Of a stretch of 64,000 nt of DNA, positions 1 to 13,201 are shown one piece after another. The notes under the pieces are model-generated. The model was not told where the DNA came from and made no database searches. It saw only the letters and a program-made list of their open reading frames with translations. Made by a program: the position numbers and the translations under genes. Position 1 is the stretch's first letter, and the number at the start of each line of letters is the position of its first letter. This stretch comes from Galbula dea. Its lineage: Eukaryota > Chordata > Aves > Piciformes > Galbulidae. Location: positions 248,001 to 312,000 of the forward strand of contig VWZX01007454.1 of NCBI GenBank assembly GCA_013399015.1, read 5' to 3'.

Positions 1-2798
1 CTCTAGACTCTCAACACAACATAAAGTAAAACAGATGTTGAGAAGATTTCAGAGTATGATAACAGCTCTTCAAAGCACAGTAGAAAACATACTCTTAAGT
101 TTTTCACAAAGTGGCTTATGTATAGCCTTCCTGTTGCTTCAGCCTTCAGAATAGTCTCTGTACTCTTTCTGAGATTTCTTCTTTACACTGTTTCCATATT
201 TCATATTCCCAAACATCTGATATCCCATTAAGGTTACACTGTTGTCCCAAAATAATACACATAATGAGCACAACCGATCACTAAAATATTCCATATTTCT
301 TTGATTTACATGATCTGCATTAGAAGTTGCAGCCTTTATAGTCATCAGTAGATGTTACTTTAAAAACTGCCACACTCTGCCACATTATTTTAATTGCCCA
401 CAGTTCTTTGACATCAGAGTCAAATAATTCCACACAGCACACTATCTAGAGGCATTCTCCAAATGTGCTTGAGCAAGGTCTTGTGTCTAATCATGCATTA
501 CTAAGTTACAGCACTAAACTGATCAGCAGTATTAAAATACATTCATTAATTCTTGAAAGAATTTTGAAACAAGTTTCTTCTAATTTTTTTTGGAGGAAAA
601 AGCATTCTAGAATAACATTTTGAGTTATATCCACAAACCATGTATTAAAGCATTTTGCTAGGTAAGAACCTCCTGCTCATGATACAGTTAAAAGAGATTT
701 GCCACTGATTGAAACAGGAACAGGATCAAACTACTAAAATCTTACTATACTTTGCCTGTACAGTGAAATAATAATAAAATGCAATGTATAATAAATGAAG
801 TGAGAAAAAGAATACTAAAATTTTGCATATTTATGGCATTTATTGTCTCAGAAGGGTCCTGGCATATAGGTAGTAAATAATAACTTCCTTATCTGGCTGA
901 AGTCTCAGTGAGAGTTTTAGGTACACAGAATGGAATTATCAGAGTTGGAATGATCCCAAGGTAGCAAGGCTAACATCTGTTCCCATGGAAAATAAAACAA
1001 GATCTGAAAATAAACCAAGATTCCCTCAAGCACTCAGGAATTCAGTTTTATGCTACTTCAAAAATATGTTATTTCTAAAATCATAATGGTTTTTAACTCT
1101 AGAGTCATGACTGAAAGGCATTCACATCTCATACTTTAAGCTAACTCAGGTACTTCTGAAGTGCTCTCTTCTAGGAAGGAAGGGAGATAAATCAGAGGAA
1201 AGAGTTTGCAGACTAAGGCTGACACAGGACCACTAATCTTGCTGCTCTGACCACTGTGCATAGGAGAGAACATGCTGCAACTGAAGTCTGTGTGGTGAAA
1301 CTATGTTTGATTAATTTCATCCCCAAGCTACTGGGCAGCTGAGGGCTTGGGAGTATGCATAGAAACCTTTGCTTGCCATTTCAGATAGAGCTGTAGCAGA
1401 TGGAAGCTGTAGCACCCCTAAATCTGCTATGTATCTTTTTTTGTTCTCTTAGTGACACTAAATGCAGAAACACCTATACCACTGAAAACCACTGTTACTC
1501 TGGAACATCTGTAATTCCTGGATTTTTGCCTATAAGCATTACACCATCTGCAAAAACACACCTAGAGCATGGTTCAGCTGAGCCTGTACCAGCCTGTACT
1601 TGTTTGATTCACACACCATCTGCCAGGTAACCATAAAAGAGCCTAGATAGCTCTTCAGGACCATCAGGCTCCACCTAGCAAACACTTACAAGGCCCATCT
1701 AGTAACCACATGGCCCATGCTTATATGTCTATATCTGGATGTATTTCTATGGAATGAACACAATCTGTTACTGATCTGGTCTTCAACTAGGACAGTAAAA
1801 TCAGTTACAAGAAAAGCACAGTCAGGTGAGATGATGTTCATTAAACTCTATTCACTATTAAACAAATCAGAACAAGAGGCACTGGAGACTCAGAACTCTC
1901 AGTAATGCAGATTATATGAAAGCCTTCCAGGAAATCTTTTCCTTTCCCATTATATGCTCCTAAATACACCTTTTCCTGTAGTATTCCTTTCCAGACTCAT
2001 TGTTCTCAGAAGAAGATGTGTGGGTGGGTAGTGACATAGCTACGGATTTAATTCCTCTCCCAGGGCCTCCCCACACAGAATCCAGACCCTGCTCAGTCTT
2101 AATTTTTCCCCTCTATACTCAAGACATTACTCTCTTGAGGAAGGAGCAGTCTTCCTTTACAGGCACCAATACTTGAAAGGGGCTTGAAATCATTTTAACT
2201 TATGCTATGTAACCATAGCACTCAGTGAAGTTGTTTGCTAGGCTACCATATTAACAGACACAGCTAGCAAGAACTGCTTTAGGTCCTAGAGCAATTAAAG
2301 CACCTGAGACTTTCCCTTCTACATTATATTTCACTTTCCTTCTGTACCCCCTTTAAGAGCAGTGTTCTAGTCCTTCCTTGGGAGGTTACAGCTGCAGTTT
2401 CAGTGGCTGGAATGGCTAAATTTCATAATCAGAAAATTAGAAATTTGCATTTTGGATTACACCTGCAGGAGAGATTCTGCCAAAACAGTCCTTATAGCAT
2501 ATATTCCAAATCCTTAACGCTTTCCACAGGCTTGAATAAGAATAGAGACACATTGTGCATATCCTCTTGTTGATACAGGATGATCACCAGAAATCCACAC
2601 TGATGCATCATCTGCCTTTGATTATAAGATTCTGATGGGGTTTGAAACCACAATATAGGTGGATGGAGCTACATCAGTTTTTCTATTATTTTTCAGAGAT
2701 AATATTTCACTGGTACATTTTACTGCAAGAGGGTCACCTCTCCATAAGTGTCTGCAAGGTTTTTTCCTATCATCTTGTTTCAATAGGCATATGAGCAA

Positions 2799-3550
2799 CA
2801 GAATCACAGAATCATTACAGTTGGAAAGGACCCTCAAGATCATCTAGTCCAACTGATAGCCCTACACTACTCTTAGCCCTAAATCATCCCCTGAAGAACC
2901 CGCTTCTTAAAAACCTCCAGGGATGGTGACTCCACCACCTCCCTGGGCAGCCTATTCCAATATCTAACCACTCTTTCAGTAAAGAAATTCTTCCTAATAT
3001 CTAATCTAAACCTACCCTGGCTCAGCTTAAGCCCATTCCCTCTAGTCCTGTCACTAGTGACAAGGGAGAAGAGGCCAACACCCGCCTCCCTAGAATGGCC
3101 TTTCAAGTAGCTGAAGAGAGCGATAAGGTCTCCCCTCAGCCTCCTCTTCTCCAGGCTAAACAAGCCCAGCTCCCTAAGCCTCTCCTCATAAAGCCTGTTC
3201 TCCAGACCCCTGATTAGCTTAGTTGCCCTTCTCTGCACCCTCTCTAGTACCTCAATGTCCNNNNNNNNNNNNNNNNNNTGTCAATCAGCACCCCCAGGTC
3301 CTTCTCTGCTGCGCAGCTCTCCAGCCACTCCTCCCCGAGCCTGTAGCGCTGCTGGGGGTTGTTGCAACCGAAATGCAGGACTCTACTTTTAGCCTTATTA
3401 AAACTCATACCACTGGCCTCTGCCCACCGATCCAGCCTATCTAGGTCCCTCTGCAGAGCCTGCCTACCCTCAAGCAGATCGACACTCCCACCCAGCTTAG
3501 TGTCATCTGCAAACTTACTAAGGGTGCACTCTACCCCCGCATCCAAGTCG
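2799..3550 (-). mobile_element. CR1 LINE 3' part, interrupted by an assembly gap
   Basis: Minus-orientation CR1 retrotransposon. The 3' end (AGAATCACAGAATCATT on the plus strand) is at 2799. The minus frame reads the C-terminal ORF2 motifs [37 protein letters not shown] and the terminal FLQGMI-like end, with RT motif [16 protein letters not shown] at the other side of the gap. It is about 98 percent identical by eye to the copy at 59471-60388, so it is young. An 11-bp deletion near 2900 shifts the frame close to its end. The run of N at 3261-3278 hides part of the element. Confidence 0.93.
3261..3278. other. Assembly gap (18 N) inside a CR1
   Basis: Eighteen N. In the near-identical CR1 at 59471-60388 the same flanks are separated by 180 bp (59951-60130), so the true missing length is probably about 180 bp, not 18. 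Confidence 0.9.
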
Positions 3551-4088
3551 TAGGATCATAGGATTGCCAGAGTTGGAAGGGACCTCAAAGATCATCCAGT
3601 TCCAACCCCTCTGCCTGGCAGGGACCATTGGGTTATCCAGGGCCCCATCAAGCATTGTCTTAAAAGCTTCCAGGGATGAGGCTTCCACAACCTCTCTGGG
3701 CAACCTGTTCCACTGTCTAACCACCCTAACAGTGAAGAACTTCCTCCTAATGTCTGATCTAAATCTACCCTCCTCTAACTTGCACCCATTTCCCCTGGTT
3801 CTATCACTGTCTGACCTCCTAAAAAGTCCCTCGCCAGCTTTCTTGTAGGCCCCCTTCAGATACTGGAAGGCTACAATAAGGTCCCCTCAGAGCCTTCTCC
3901 TCTGCAGACTGAACAATCCCAACTATTCCAGAAGTCCAATCTTCCAAGTCATCAATAAAGATGTTGAACAGGATTGGTCCCAGCACTGACCCCTGATGGA
4001 CACCGCTTGTGACCGGCTGCCAACCAGACTTGACTCCATTGAGCACAGCCCTCTGGACTCAGCCATCCAACCAATTTTTTATCCTCTT
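3551..4088 (-). mobile_element. Older CR1 LINE fragment abutting the young copy
   Basis: Minus-orientation CR1 of another subfamily. Its 3' tail starts at 3551 exactly where the young CR1 ends. The minus frame reads [20 protein letters not shown] near the 3' end and, further 5', GWQPVTSGVHQGSVLGPILF then NIFIDDLEDW, the RT palm region. The segment between these is missing, so the element is internally deleted (junction near 3925). Divergence and stops show that it is old. Confidence 0.85.
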
Positions 4089-4218
4089 GTGAAGCAAGGC
4101 AAAACGATGAAAGATACACAACATTTTTACTTCTTTTTCTACTACATACTGGAGGGGTGGCAAAGAAACACCCTAGTTACCTAGTAGTTCTGTCTAAACA
4201 GATCACAAAAGGCCATCA

Positions 4219-4266
4219 AAGCATCAGGATGTATATGCTGTCAAGCATCAGGATGCATATGCTGTC
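4219..4266. repeat. 24-bp tandem duplication
   Basis: Two adjacent copies of a 24-bp unit beginning AAGCATCAGGATG (4219-4242 and 4243-4266) differing at one base. Intronic, with no coding role seen. Confidence 0.85.
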
Positions 4267-5575
4267 CTCTCTTTTAATATCTTTTGGGTTTTTTTTTCCA
4301 CAAGTGGCCTGCTATACCATCCTCTGACAAAACCAGGAAGAAACTGTCTTGGAAACTCTTTTTAAAACCACTGATACCCTCTCCCAGCTTAACTGCTGAT
4401 CTGCAGCAGAACAGAGCTTCTGAATTTTGTAAATTCTATTTTTTCTTTAGTCTTTCATCTTTCAAATTCAAAGAATATACAAAGGAAAGACAGAACAAGA
4501 GAAAACAAAACCCAAGACAAAACAAAAGATAAAACAAAGGTAGACTGGAAGCAGACAACTACAAAACAAATCACACCTTAGAAAAAACAGGGTGGTGGAA
4601 TTACTGAAATCTGCATTGTGTCTTCAGAAGCTTGAAGGAGAACTATCCTCATGAGGCACAAACCTGCACCACCACTTAGACAATGTAATCATCTTCACCA
4701 GAGCTTTGTTTCTTCATTATTAAGTAGTAACAAAGCATCTTCTAGAGCATATTATGTTAAACACTTTCTAGCTACAGACAATATTAAATATATAGCAGAG
4801 AAAGCTAAGTGATATTAGCCAGATCTTAGGAAATGTTTTACTAGCTTTTCTGTAAATGTATGTTGTTCATTTCTTTTCATTGAACATCTACCTATTAAAA
4901 TGACAGATGCAGTAATAAGCATTCTGCAGCTTCAGACTAAAGCCTTATTTATTTGCCACTTAATATGCCTATTAAATCATCAACTGCTGATTAGCTTGAG
5001 GGTTAATCTTGAAATGTCACAGTTAATCTCAGTTCTCACTTTAAAGTTAGGATTTCCTTCTGCATGCAGTTTTACGTAGTTGGCAGATGAAAACATTTGC
5101 ACTGAATTTTCCTAATGAGCAAACATTGTTTATGACCCTGTGCTAACTTGCTGATGGCTTACTTTAGCAGTTCTCTATTTTGAGGAGTCTCCTAAATGAA
5201 CTGTCCATATAGAGAGCAAATTATTTCACCAACCCACTGTACTGCTCTCAGTTGCTCATCTGAGTTGGCTAAAGTACTGGAAGCCAGGAGGGAGTAAGGA
5301 AGTAGGAGATTCACAATGTTTATCTCCACTGGGGGAAGCTCAGATTCAAGGTTCAGAAAAACCAAAAAGAGATGTAAGAGGTCTTGAACACAGCCAGACC
5401 CCAAATATATTTCTTTATTGTGCTGTACAAGAAACCCTGTAAAAGGAAGCAAGTTCTGGAATATCAAAAGGAAACATAAGTAATTAAATTCAGAGTAGTT
5501 CACATTGATAACCCATGGGGTCAGGTGTGGAAAAAAAAGATCTGCCAACAGTGGGGTGGGGTTCTGAGCACATGC

Positions 5576-5608
5576 ATGTGTATGTATGCACATATACATA
5601 CATACAGT
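5576..5608. repeat. Short TATG/TACA microsatellite
   Basis: Imperfect alternating TGTATG / CATACA repeat directly before the 3' tail of the CR1 at 5611. Confidence 0.6.
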
Positions 5609-5610
5609 TG

Positions 5611-5935
5611 CACAGAATCATAGCAAGGTTAGAGTGGGAAGGGGCCTTTAGAGGTCATCTAATCCAAACCCCATGCTGCAAGCAAGAACATCTATAACTA
5701 GATCAGGTTGCTCAGAGCCCTATCTGATCTGACTGTGAATATTTCCAGGGATGGGGCATCTATCACCTCTCTCACCAACCTGTGCCAGTGTTTCACCACC
5801 CTCATTGTGAAGAATTTCCTCCCTATATCCAGTCTAAATCTTCTCCCCTTTAGTTTAAAGTCATTCCCTCTTTTCCTGTTGCAACAGGCCTTGCTAAAAA
5901 GACTGTCTCCATCCTTCTTACAGGTCAAGTCAAAT
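5611..5935 (-). mobile_element. CR1 LINE 3' fragment
   Basis: Minus-orientation CR1 whose 3' tail (CACAGAATCATAG on plus) is at 5611. The minus frame shows GRRFRLDIGRKFFTMRVVKH and the LPREV-type motif as LVREVIDAPSLEIF. Only the last roughly 325 bp of the element are present. Confidence 0.88.
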
Positions 5936-8900
5936 TCTATAGAACATTCAAAAGCATTTATCAGGAACAGACACCCTTATAGTATTAGGTATTCCACTGT
6001 GAACTAAACCCCCACACCATACTTTTACTGTCTGCCCTACCTCAGCCATGCCAACAAAGAAAATTTGACTCCATGTATAAATAGCTCTTGAGGCTTAATT
6101 CAGTGTTGCTCATGCAAAATTAACCATACTGATCAATGCCACAACAGAAATGTTTGTTAGACCCCCATATTAAGCATAAGACACTCTGCTGAAGTCCACT
6201 TTAATTCTATCTGATTCTCTGCAAATGTCAGGCATAGCCCTTAATTTAACAGCCTTTGGGTAGATTATTTCTCCAGGATGACATGAAATAAATGCTTCTG
6301 TTTTCCTATTCCAATGCTAACATCTCTCATATTTCTGAGATTCCTGTACAGCACAATGGCTACTGAAGCCTGGAAGTGGAGGCAAGCTGCTAAAATCAAT
6401 CTTCAGAAATAATCAGCAGCAAAATACAAAATGAAATTCATATCAATAAACATTTTTCCAGTTATAAAACATGACTGGATCCATTCAAGTGCAGGATGCC
6501 AGGGACAGACTTGAAAGCTATTTCATAGCTGTGGTTTGAATTGTGCATCAGCTACTGTGATGGAATTTTATCCTACTGTGCTAGACTCTCTGGCTGATAT
6601 AAAAGCAAAGACAACACTGTATTTAATTTTCTCTATCCTCCACTGTAATTCTTTTTCCATTACACACAAATAGAAGGCCATAAGGATGAGAAATAAATTA
6701 ACAAATCTGAAGCCTGATTTATAATCACAGATAATAGCAACAAACTAAAGCAGTAGAATACCCTCCTGCAAGAGTTACAGGATCTCAGGCATAAACCAGG
6801 GAGAATGGTAACATTCATGACACCACATCAGTGACCAATTCACAAAGGAGAAGCAATTAGAAATTAGAGGAAAACATTTTTAAATATAATGTAATGTGTT
6901 TTGCACAAAATTGAAAATTATCTCCAACACACCTAGTATTTTTCTCACCACCTGGCTACCCCATGGAAACAATACAAACTTTTACCATACTGAGAAAAAA
7001 TGTGATAGCTAATATCTTTCAAAGTATAACTAACATTTTTGATAACAAATATAAACATTGCTGTAGTTGTAAGGTACTACATAACCACCCATAATCTTTG
7101 CAAATAAAAAAAAAAATGGGAGGGAAATTACTAAACCAAAATTTCTTTATTCTCTAGATGCTTTTTGATCCAGTATGCACTAAATGTTACTCAGTATCCT
7201 GACAAGGCAGCATTAATTCTATACTATGGTAATGCAGCTCAAAACAAAGTTCTAATTTTTTGTTGGTGGTGGTTGAGGGATGGGTGTGGGGTTTTTTTGT
7301 TTTGTTTAGTTTGGGGTTTGTGTTTTTCTGTTGTGTTTTGTGTTAGTCTTGCATTATGACAATTATTCTAGTCTTGTGGAAAATTCTCTCTGGCTTCACA
7401 AATACATGATGAGCATGTTATAGGTAATGTGCTATAAACCACTGTATAATTGAAATGGAGATATATAAACACCATAAACACTTATGTTTCCCATCACTTT
7501 ATCACTCTGTACTGACTCAAAGTAGTAACACTTCAACAAAGACCTCAGGAGATTTTCCAGCTCTAAACTACCTCCAGTGGCTCTACTGCCTACATAAGGG
7601 GACTCCTCAATCAACATAAAATGAGTACTTCTTTTCTTATCTTTCATTTTCTGACACTTTGGTTATCAGAAGGAATGTGTTCTACTGGAGAGGAGAGAAA
7701 TATTTAGCAAGTAAATGGGCACCTAGCACCTTATAAGCCATGAGTTTGGCAAGGTTGAATTCAGTTTGCAAAACTGAATTAAGATTCTGGATTAAGAAAA
7801 GGGGGGGGGAAATTGTAAAAAATCCTTTTAAGAGATTTTTTTGTTTCATTAGCTTTCCCATTAGAAAATAAGTGCTCTGATAAACAAGGAACACAAAATA
7901 TGTAAACCATGAAAGCCAAGCTAGTCCCAAATGAAACAGACTCCTGCCCTGAAAGCTAATCACTGCACTTGGACCATTCTAACCACACAATGCCTTCCTT
8001 GATTTGAAAACCACCATCACCAAAGGGATCTGACTGCAAAATTGGGACATTCAGATTAACTGAATTGTAGGAGCATCCCTGCAGGTCTTTTGCTTGTTCA
8101 TATTGCATTTCTCATCACAAAGTCCTTTTGTACCTGTAAAACAGTACCCATTTTGCCTTTGAAAAAGTGTTGTAGATAACTATATTACTGTTTTCTGAAG
8201 AACACCAAATATATGTTTCCTTATTCTATATTCAAAATACACAAGAAATTGTATGATAATCAGCATGACTATAAGTCAGATAAGCATGAAGGAAAAATGA
8301 ACAGAAGGAAACATTTTCCCCAAGACAAAAAAAATACAGAAAAACAGTAGAACCTTCAGGAATGTTTAAGGAATAGTTGCAATTTTCTACCCAACAAATT
8401 TCTGACAGTAGAATAAGTAACATCTCTGTACTGGGTTTCTGATGCAAAAAAGAGGATTAGTCCTGTCGAGTCTTTGGACCATAGCCTAAACTGTTTTCTA
8501 AATATCATATCCTGGGGAGGGTGGGGTGGAAATCAGAGAAAAGAACAGAAAACTGAAAGAATTGCATTTTGTGTAATCAGGAACTAGCACACTTTGAAAT
8601 TCTATCATAAAAAATTCTGTAATAAACACCACTCTACAGTGATCATCTTTTTTGCAGTTTACTATAAATAATTTCAAAGAAAATTAAAATTGGGTAAAGA
8701 GATTTATTATTTATGACATGCAGTGTTTCTGATATATTCACAGAAAGCATAAAGATACCTCCACTTAATAGATCTTTCCAATTTTAGATTCTTGTCTACA
8801 GCTTCTTGTCTACCTTCTCCTCTCAGCTAATGCTTAAGTTGTTTTACTATATCATTGCATGAGTTATTGAATATTGGTAAGATTTAACCCTTCCTTTTAT

Positions 8901-9963
8901 TTCTTCTTTTCAGAAACTCATTTTATATTTTGCATAGATAACCTAGAATAAATGCATGTCCATTTCTTGTTTAAAATGAGGTTTTAAAAATAAACTGTAA
9001 AAAATTTATATTAAAATACTTTTTCTGGAAAAAAAAATTAAAATAAGATTTGGCACTCCAAGACCTAAAATTTATATTTCAGTGAAATTTTGAATTAGGT
9101 CACAAATGACAGCATTTTGTTAGACAAGAAAAAAAAATATATTCCTGGTAAGAATCAGTCTGTTCCTTCAACTTTCTGAACACTTCAGTGCAAAACTTGT
9201 TAATATCTGCTATAAAACTCTTTCTCTTCACATTGCCTGGAAAAAAATGAGTATTGTTTGTTCTAATTATATCCTAAGAAAGTTTAACAGCTATAGGTTT
9301 TCTCTACTCCATATCTTTCTGGAATGTTTTTGGTAATGTAGTATAGGAACAAGAAGCATGATCCTCACAAATACCAGATTTGGGCTGTACTTTCTCACAA
9401 TGCCTTGGTAGACCAATCTTAAAGAGAAAGGTTTTACAAAGTGACTCAGACAAACACTAAATGCAATGAATAACCATGCAGTAATTGCTTTAAAAAATAT
9501 TATACCTGAGGGAATAAAGTAAGTAAACATAGCTGAATATGGTTGGTGAAACTCTGATTCATTCCCTCCCTAAAGGGATGCAGTTCATATGTGACACTTT
9601 TCTTGTGCCTCTGAAATTAATAAAATGAGCCTTCTTCATCTTAGAGGTTTGGGGTTTTTTGTGGAGAGGAAGCAGTGAAGGGCAATTAAGCAATGCTAAT
9701 GAAATCTATCAATTTGGCCATAATCAGCTGTCAAGACTAAACAGCAGGCAAAGTGCTAAGATGGGGAAAGAGAAAACAAGGAACTACATAACAATATACA
9801 ATTTCAACCACATTGAGAGATACTGTACTTGGAATAATTCAGGACAGAGAAGTTCAAGTTCCTGCAAAGTCTGGCTCATAGCTACTAGTGACTGAGTGTT
9901 TTCCCAAAGATTCAGTACTGCTATGAATGCAATGGGATATCTACTTTATCCTATTCTTTACCA

Positions 9964-10156
9964 GGAGGGTGGTTAGGCACTGGAACAGGTTGCCCAGAGA
10001 GGTTGTGGCTGCCTCATCCTTGGCGGCGTTCAAGGCCAGGCTGGATGTGGCCCTGGGTGACCTGGTCTAGTGATTGGCATCCCTGCCCATGGCGGGGAGG
10101 TTGGAACTAGATGATCTTTAAGGTCCCTTCCAACCTCAGCCATTCTATGATTCTAT
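9964..10156 (+). mobile_element. CR1 LINE 3' end
   Basis: Plus-orientation tail: GTTGCCCAGAGAGGTTGTGG (RLPREVV region) through the untranslated end and the closing CATTCTATGATTCTAT at 10156. Strongly 5'-truncated. Confidence 0.9.
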
Positions 10157-11486
10157 ACTTCTTCTACTGAAGAAAAATCCAGTCAAATTCGGTGTAAAAA
10201 GAAAGCTATACAGGCATACTAGATTTTTGTATTGTCTTGCCATATGGGTTTACAAATCCTGAATTAGTTTCAACTGTACTGTGATAAGAAACATAGGCTT
10301 CTTCAGCAATCAACAAGGACACCAAAAAGATGAGCCTGCCCTCATTGTTGATGTCTATCCCTATCTGCATTTTCTCTTTGAACCAATTTGTGACATGGAT
10401 GACAGCCTTAGTTCTGATACTTCAACGTGTTTTGAGGTTAACTAATATCCATCCAAATTAATGTGAGGACAGAATCTGACAAGCTACTGCACAGTGGCAG
10501 AAATGATGCCAACCTTCTGTATGCTCTTGCTGCAAGGAGGTGCCTAAAAGCACTCCATCCATGTACTGCTGAAATACACAGTTCTTCAAAACCCTGATTT
10601 CCTTCTCTAGCCATGCTGCAGCTCAAGTAAACAGCTTAACAGTGTGTGTTCCAGAAGGTCCTTGTTTGCTGCTATTGGATATTGAAAACCATCCTCCCTG
10701 ACATGGAGCCTGCTCATCTCTTTTGGTGAAAGAGTATGCCTTTGGAGACTCCTGAACTTATGTTATTTATATATGCACCATTAGTGTCTGACTGACATTG
10801 CCTGAAACACATCTAGTTAATTAAGAAGTGTCAGAGCCACACTTCTATTGCACATATTACTCTGCTAAAAACCAGAAGCAATGTCAATTAAAAAAAAATA
10901 CTATGAATTTGCAGTGGTGCAACTGAAAACAGAATTAGGTTATTACTATATGTTACCAGTTCTTCTTTAGTCAACAAGCTTTGTACTTCACTGTGAAAAA
11001 ATACAAATTATAACTAAATTCAAATGGCAACTAAAGTATTCTATAAGGATATCTAGGATGTACAGCTCTGGGGTTGGAGACATTAGCATACTATAACCTA
11101 CTGCTAAAAATAAATGATGGAGTGAAACAGAAGGTATTTTCAGATCACATTCCAGCTACTCCTCAACTGCTAGAACAGTCACTTAAAAGGTCACTGCAGC
11201 TTGCAACACTGTGGTTCCCTTGAGACCTCTCTGCCTTGCTAATTCAGATGACATCCATGCTTAAAAATCTGATAACTAAGGAACTGTACAGTGTCATCAC
11301 TAGGGTAATGAGCAAGAGTCTCAAGGCAAAACCATTAATTTTTAAGAGAAAGTGGAAGCTCTGAAGATATAAGTAATACACAGATGTGTTTCTTTTTCAA
11401 GAGTATTTAAAATGTAATGCTTGCTTCAGCTACTGACATAAAATCACAAGCCTCCTCCAACCCACAAGTATCTGGTTAGGACTTAC

Positions 11487-11723
11487 CGTTACTCCAAAGA
11501 AGTTGGTTTCATTCATAGCATCCAGAAAAATTTTGCCAAGTTTGTGATTTGTGTAGTTAAAATCTTCAATTTTTTGGTGCTTGTTGGTGGCATTCAGATA
11601 CTTCATTGCTCTCTGCAGGGTCTTGGCAATCACCCATATTCCATCATAAGCATAACCATGAAATTTGCTGGATTGCCCATCACCACGCTTAGCATTGTAT
11701 TCCATTTCATATTGCTGTGGAGT
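11487..11723 (-). CDS. GABBR2: GABBR2-like receptor, exon of 79 codons
   Basis: Last exon of the gene visible in the window. It starts [14 protein letters not shown], carries the highly conserved [20 protein letters not shown] block (residues 21-40) and ends NETNFFGVT. Borders are CTCCTCTGCAG above 11723 and a perfect GTAAGT donor at 11486-11481, both phase 0. Three N-glycosylation sequons are present: NAT (44-46), NYT (56-58) and NET (71-73). The last two are shared with mammalian GABBR2; the first, to my memory, is not. About 59 of 79 residues match remembered human GABBR2, low for such a conserved receptor. The downstream exons (rest of the linker and the seven membrane helices) must lie below position 1; I did not recognise them in 1-11480. 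Confidence 0.94.
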
Positions 11724-13201
11724 CTGCAGAGGAGAAAAACTGCATTTTTACTTCAATACTTAACATTTCAGAGAGCTGCATCCAAACTTACACCTTGCAC
11801 CCTTGTCCAATTTAAAGACATACATGACTAATACAGAAAAGGCTGCCAAAAACCCCAAAGTTAAGAGAGAAACTAAAATTCTACAAACATGTGCTGGCTG
11901 ACTTACTAGGCTGATGATGAGACTGGGAGAGAGACCTAGGAGACAGAGGGATTGAAAAACCATTGTTCTGATTCTCTACATGAAAGACAACCTGCTTTGT
12001 TTTGCTTTCATACAAAAGGCTTTGGTTCAACCAAAGCTACCAGCATCCTGGTGAGCCATAATACTAGCACAGAGAATGAGTCTGTATCCTCAGACTCATA
12101 CTGGGGACCTTATTGGAGCCTTTCAGTACATGAAGGCATCCTGTAAGTAAGATGGAGACAGTGTTTTTAGCAAGGCCTGTTGTGACAGGGAAAGGGGTAA
12201 TGGTTTTAAACTAAAAGAGGGGAGAATTAGACTAGGTATAGGTAAGAAATTTTTCACAAAGAGACTGGTGAAGCACTGGAATAGATTGCCAAGAGAAGCT
12301 GTGCACACCCCATCCCTGGAAACATTCAAGGTCAGATTGGACAGGGCTCTAAGCAACCTGATCTAATTGAGGATGTTTCTGCTCATTGCAGGAGGGTTGG
12401 ACTAGGTGACCTTTAAAGTTCCCTTCCAACACAAAACATTCTGTGTTTCTAGGATCTCTGCAAATTAGTGGTATGATTACACCTTGTAGAATAATGCAAA
12501 TCAAACAACATTTACTTAAGCATCTATTTGATTAATATGAAATTATCTGAGTGGCAATTTGTCTGTTTTACAAGTTGACTATGCTCTTTATGGTGTATCT
12601 TATGATGAATTGCCTTTCTGTAAAATTGCCTTTCCTGCTTACTGAGCAAGGCATGAGAGGCAGATGAAAAAAAGATGAAACACAGCAAAATCAGATATGT
12701 TTATTCATTCATCAGAATTTGCATGAATCTGTTCTGTGATAAAATGCTATGCACTTTATGGAAATACTGCATATTTACACAGTTTGGACAAGTTCCACTC
12801 CGTGCCCCCTAGTTCTGAGAGGCATAAATCACCAACAAAATCAGATGCTTGCAGGATCAGGTCTAAACATAAAAGATATCTGTGCTCAAACATTTAACTT
12901 GACATGATACTACAGATTATAATTCAAGCTTTATTGTACATTTAACTGTAGCATTCATACAGAGGGAGAGGATAGATTTGAGTACAGACTTTACTGCTTC
13001 CTTACCCTGGAGAGAACTGGAATTGATTTCCACATATTTAAAATTGCAAACTAGTGGAAAGCTGAGACTAACTATGATGACTGCCAGCTCTCTTTGTAGA
13101 AGAACCCTTTAACTTCACCTCTGTCCTTGCTGCTTTGCTATTTCAAGACACTGGTGAAACAACTGAGGGTATAATAAAATAGTTGGAATAAAAATACTAA
13201 C
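11724..13201 (-). other. Intron, 1.48 kb
   Basis: Intron between the 64- and 79-codon exons, GTTAGT donor to CTCCTCTGCAG acceptor. It contains one plus-orientation CR1 3' fragment (12101-12450). Nothing else was recognised in 12451-13201. Confidence 0.85.
12101..12450 (+). mobile_element. CR1 LINE 3' fragment
   Basis: Plus-orientation CR1 of about 350 bp. It covers the end of ORF2 (GNGFKLKEGRIRLGIGKKFF-type region) and the 3' tail ending CATTCTGTGTTTCT at 12450. It lies 377 bp upstream, in transcription order, of the 79-codon exon acceptor. Confidence 0.88.

Larger units (their letters stand above)
1..11486 (-). other. Intron downstream of the 79-codon exon (partial, >11.4 kb)
   Basis: Minus-strand intron beginning with the GTAAGT donor at 11486-11481 and leaving the window at its left end. 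It holds CR1 fragments at 2799-4088, 5611-5935 and 9964-10156, a short tandem repeat near 4219 and a small TATG-type microsatellite near 5576. In 1-2798, 4089-5575, 5936-9963 and 10157-11480 I see only AT-rich unique-looking sequence with chance open frames and no conserved coding block. Confidence 0.8.

Noticed and set aside
3223..3546. Open frames running through the N gap
   Set aside because: The N run has the wrong length (18 instead of about 180), so frames across it are not real.
5192..5599. 135-codon minus-strand open frame
   Set aside because: It begins in the TATG microsatellite, has no motif and is most likely chance.
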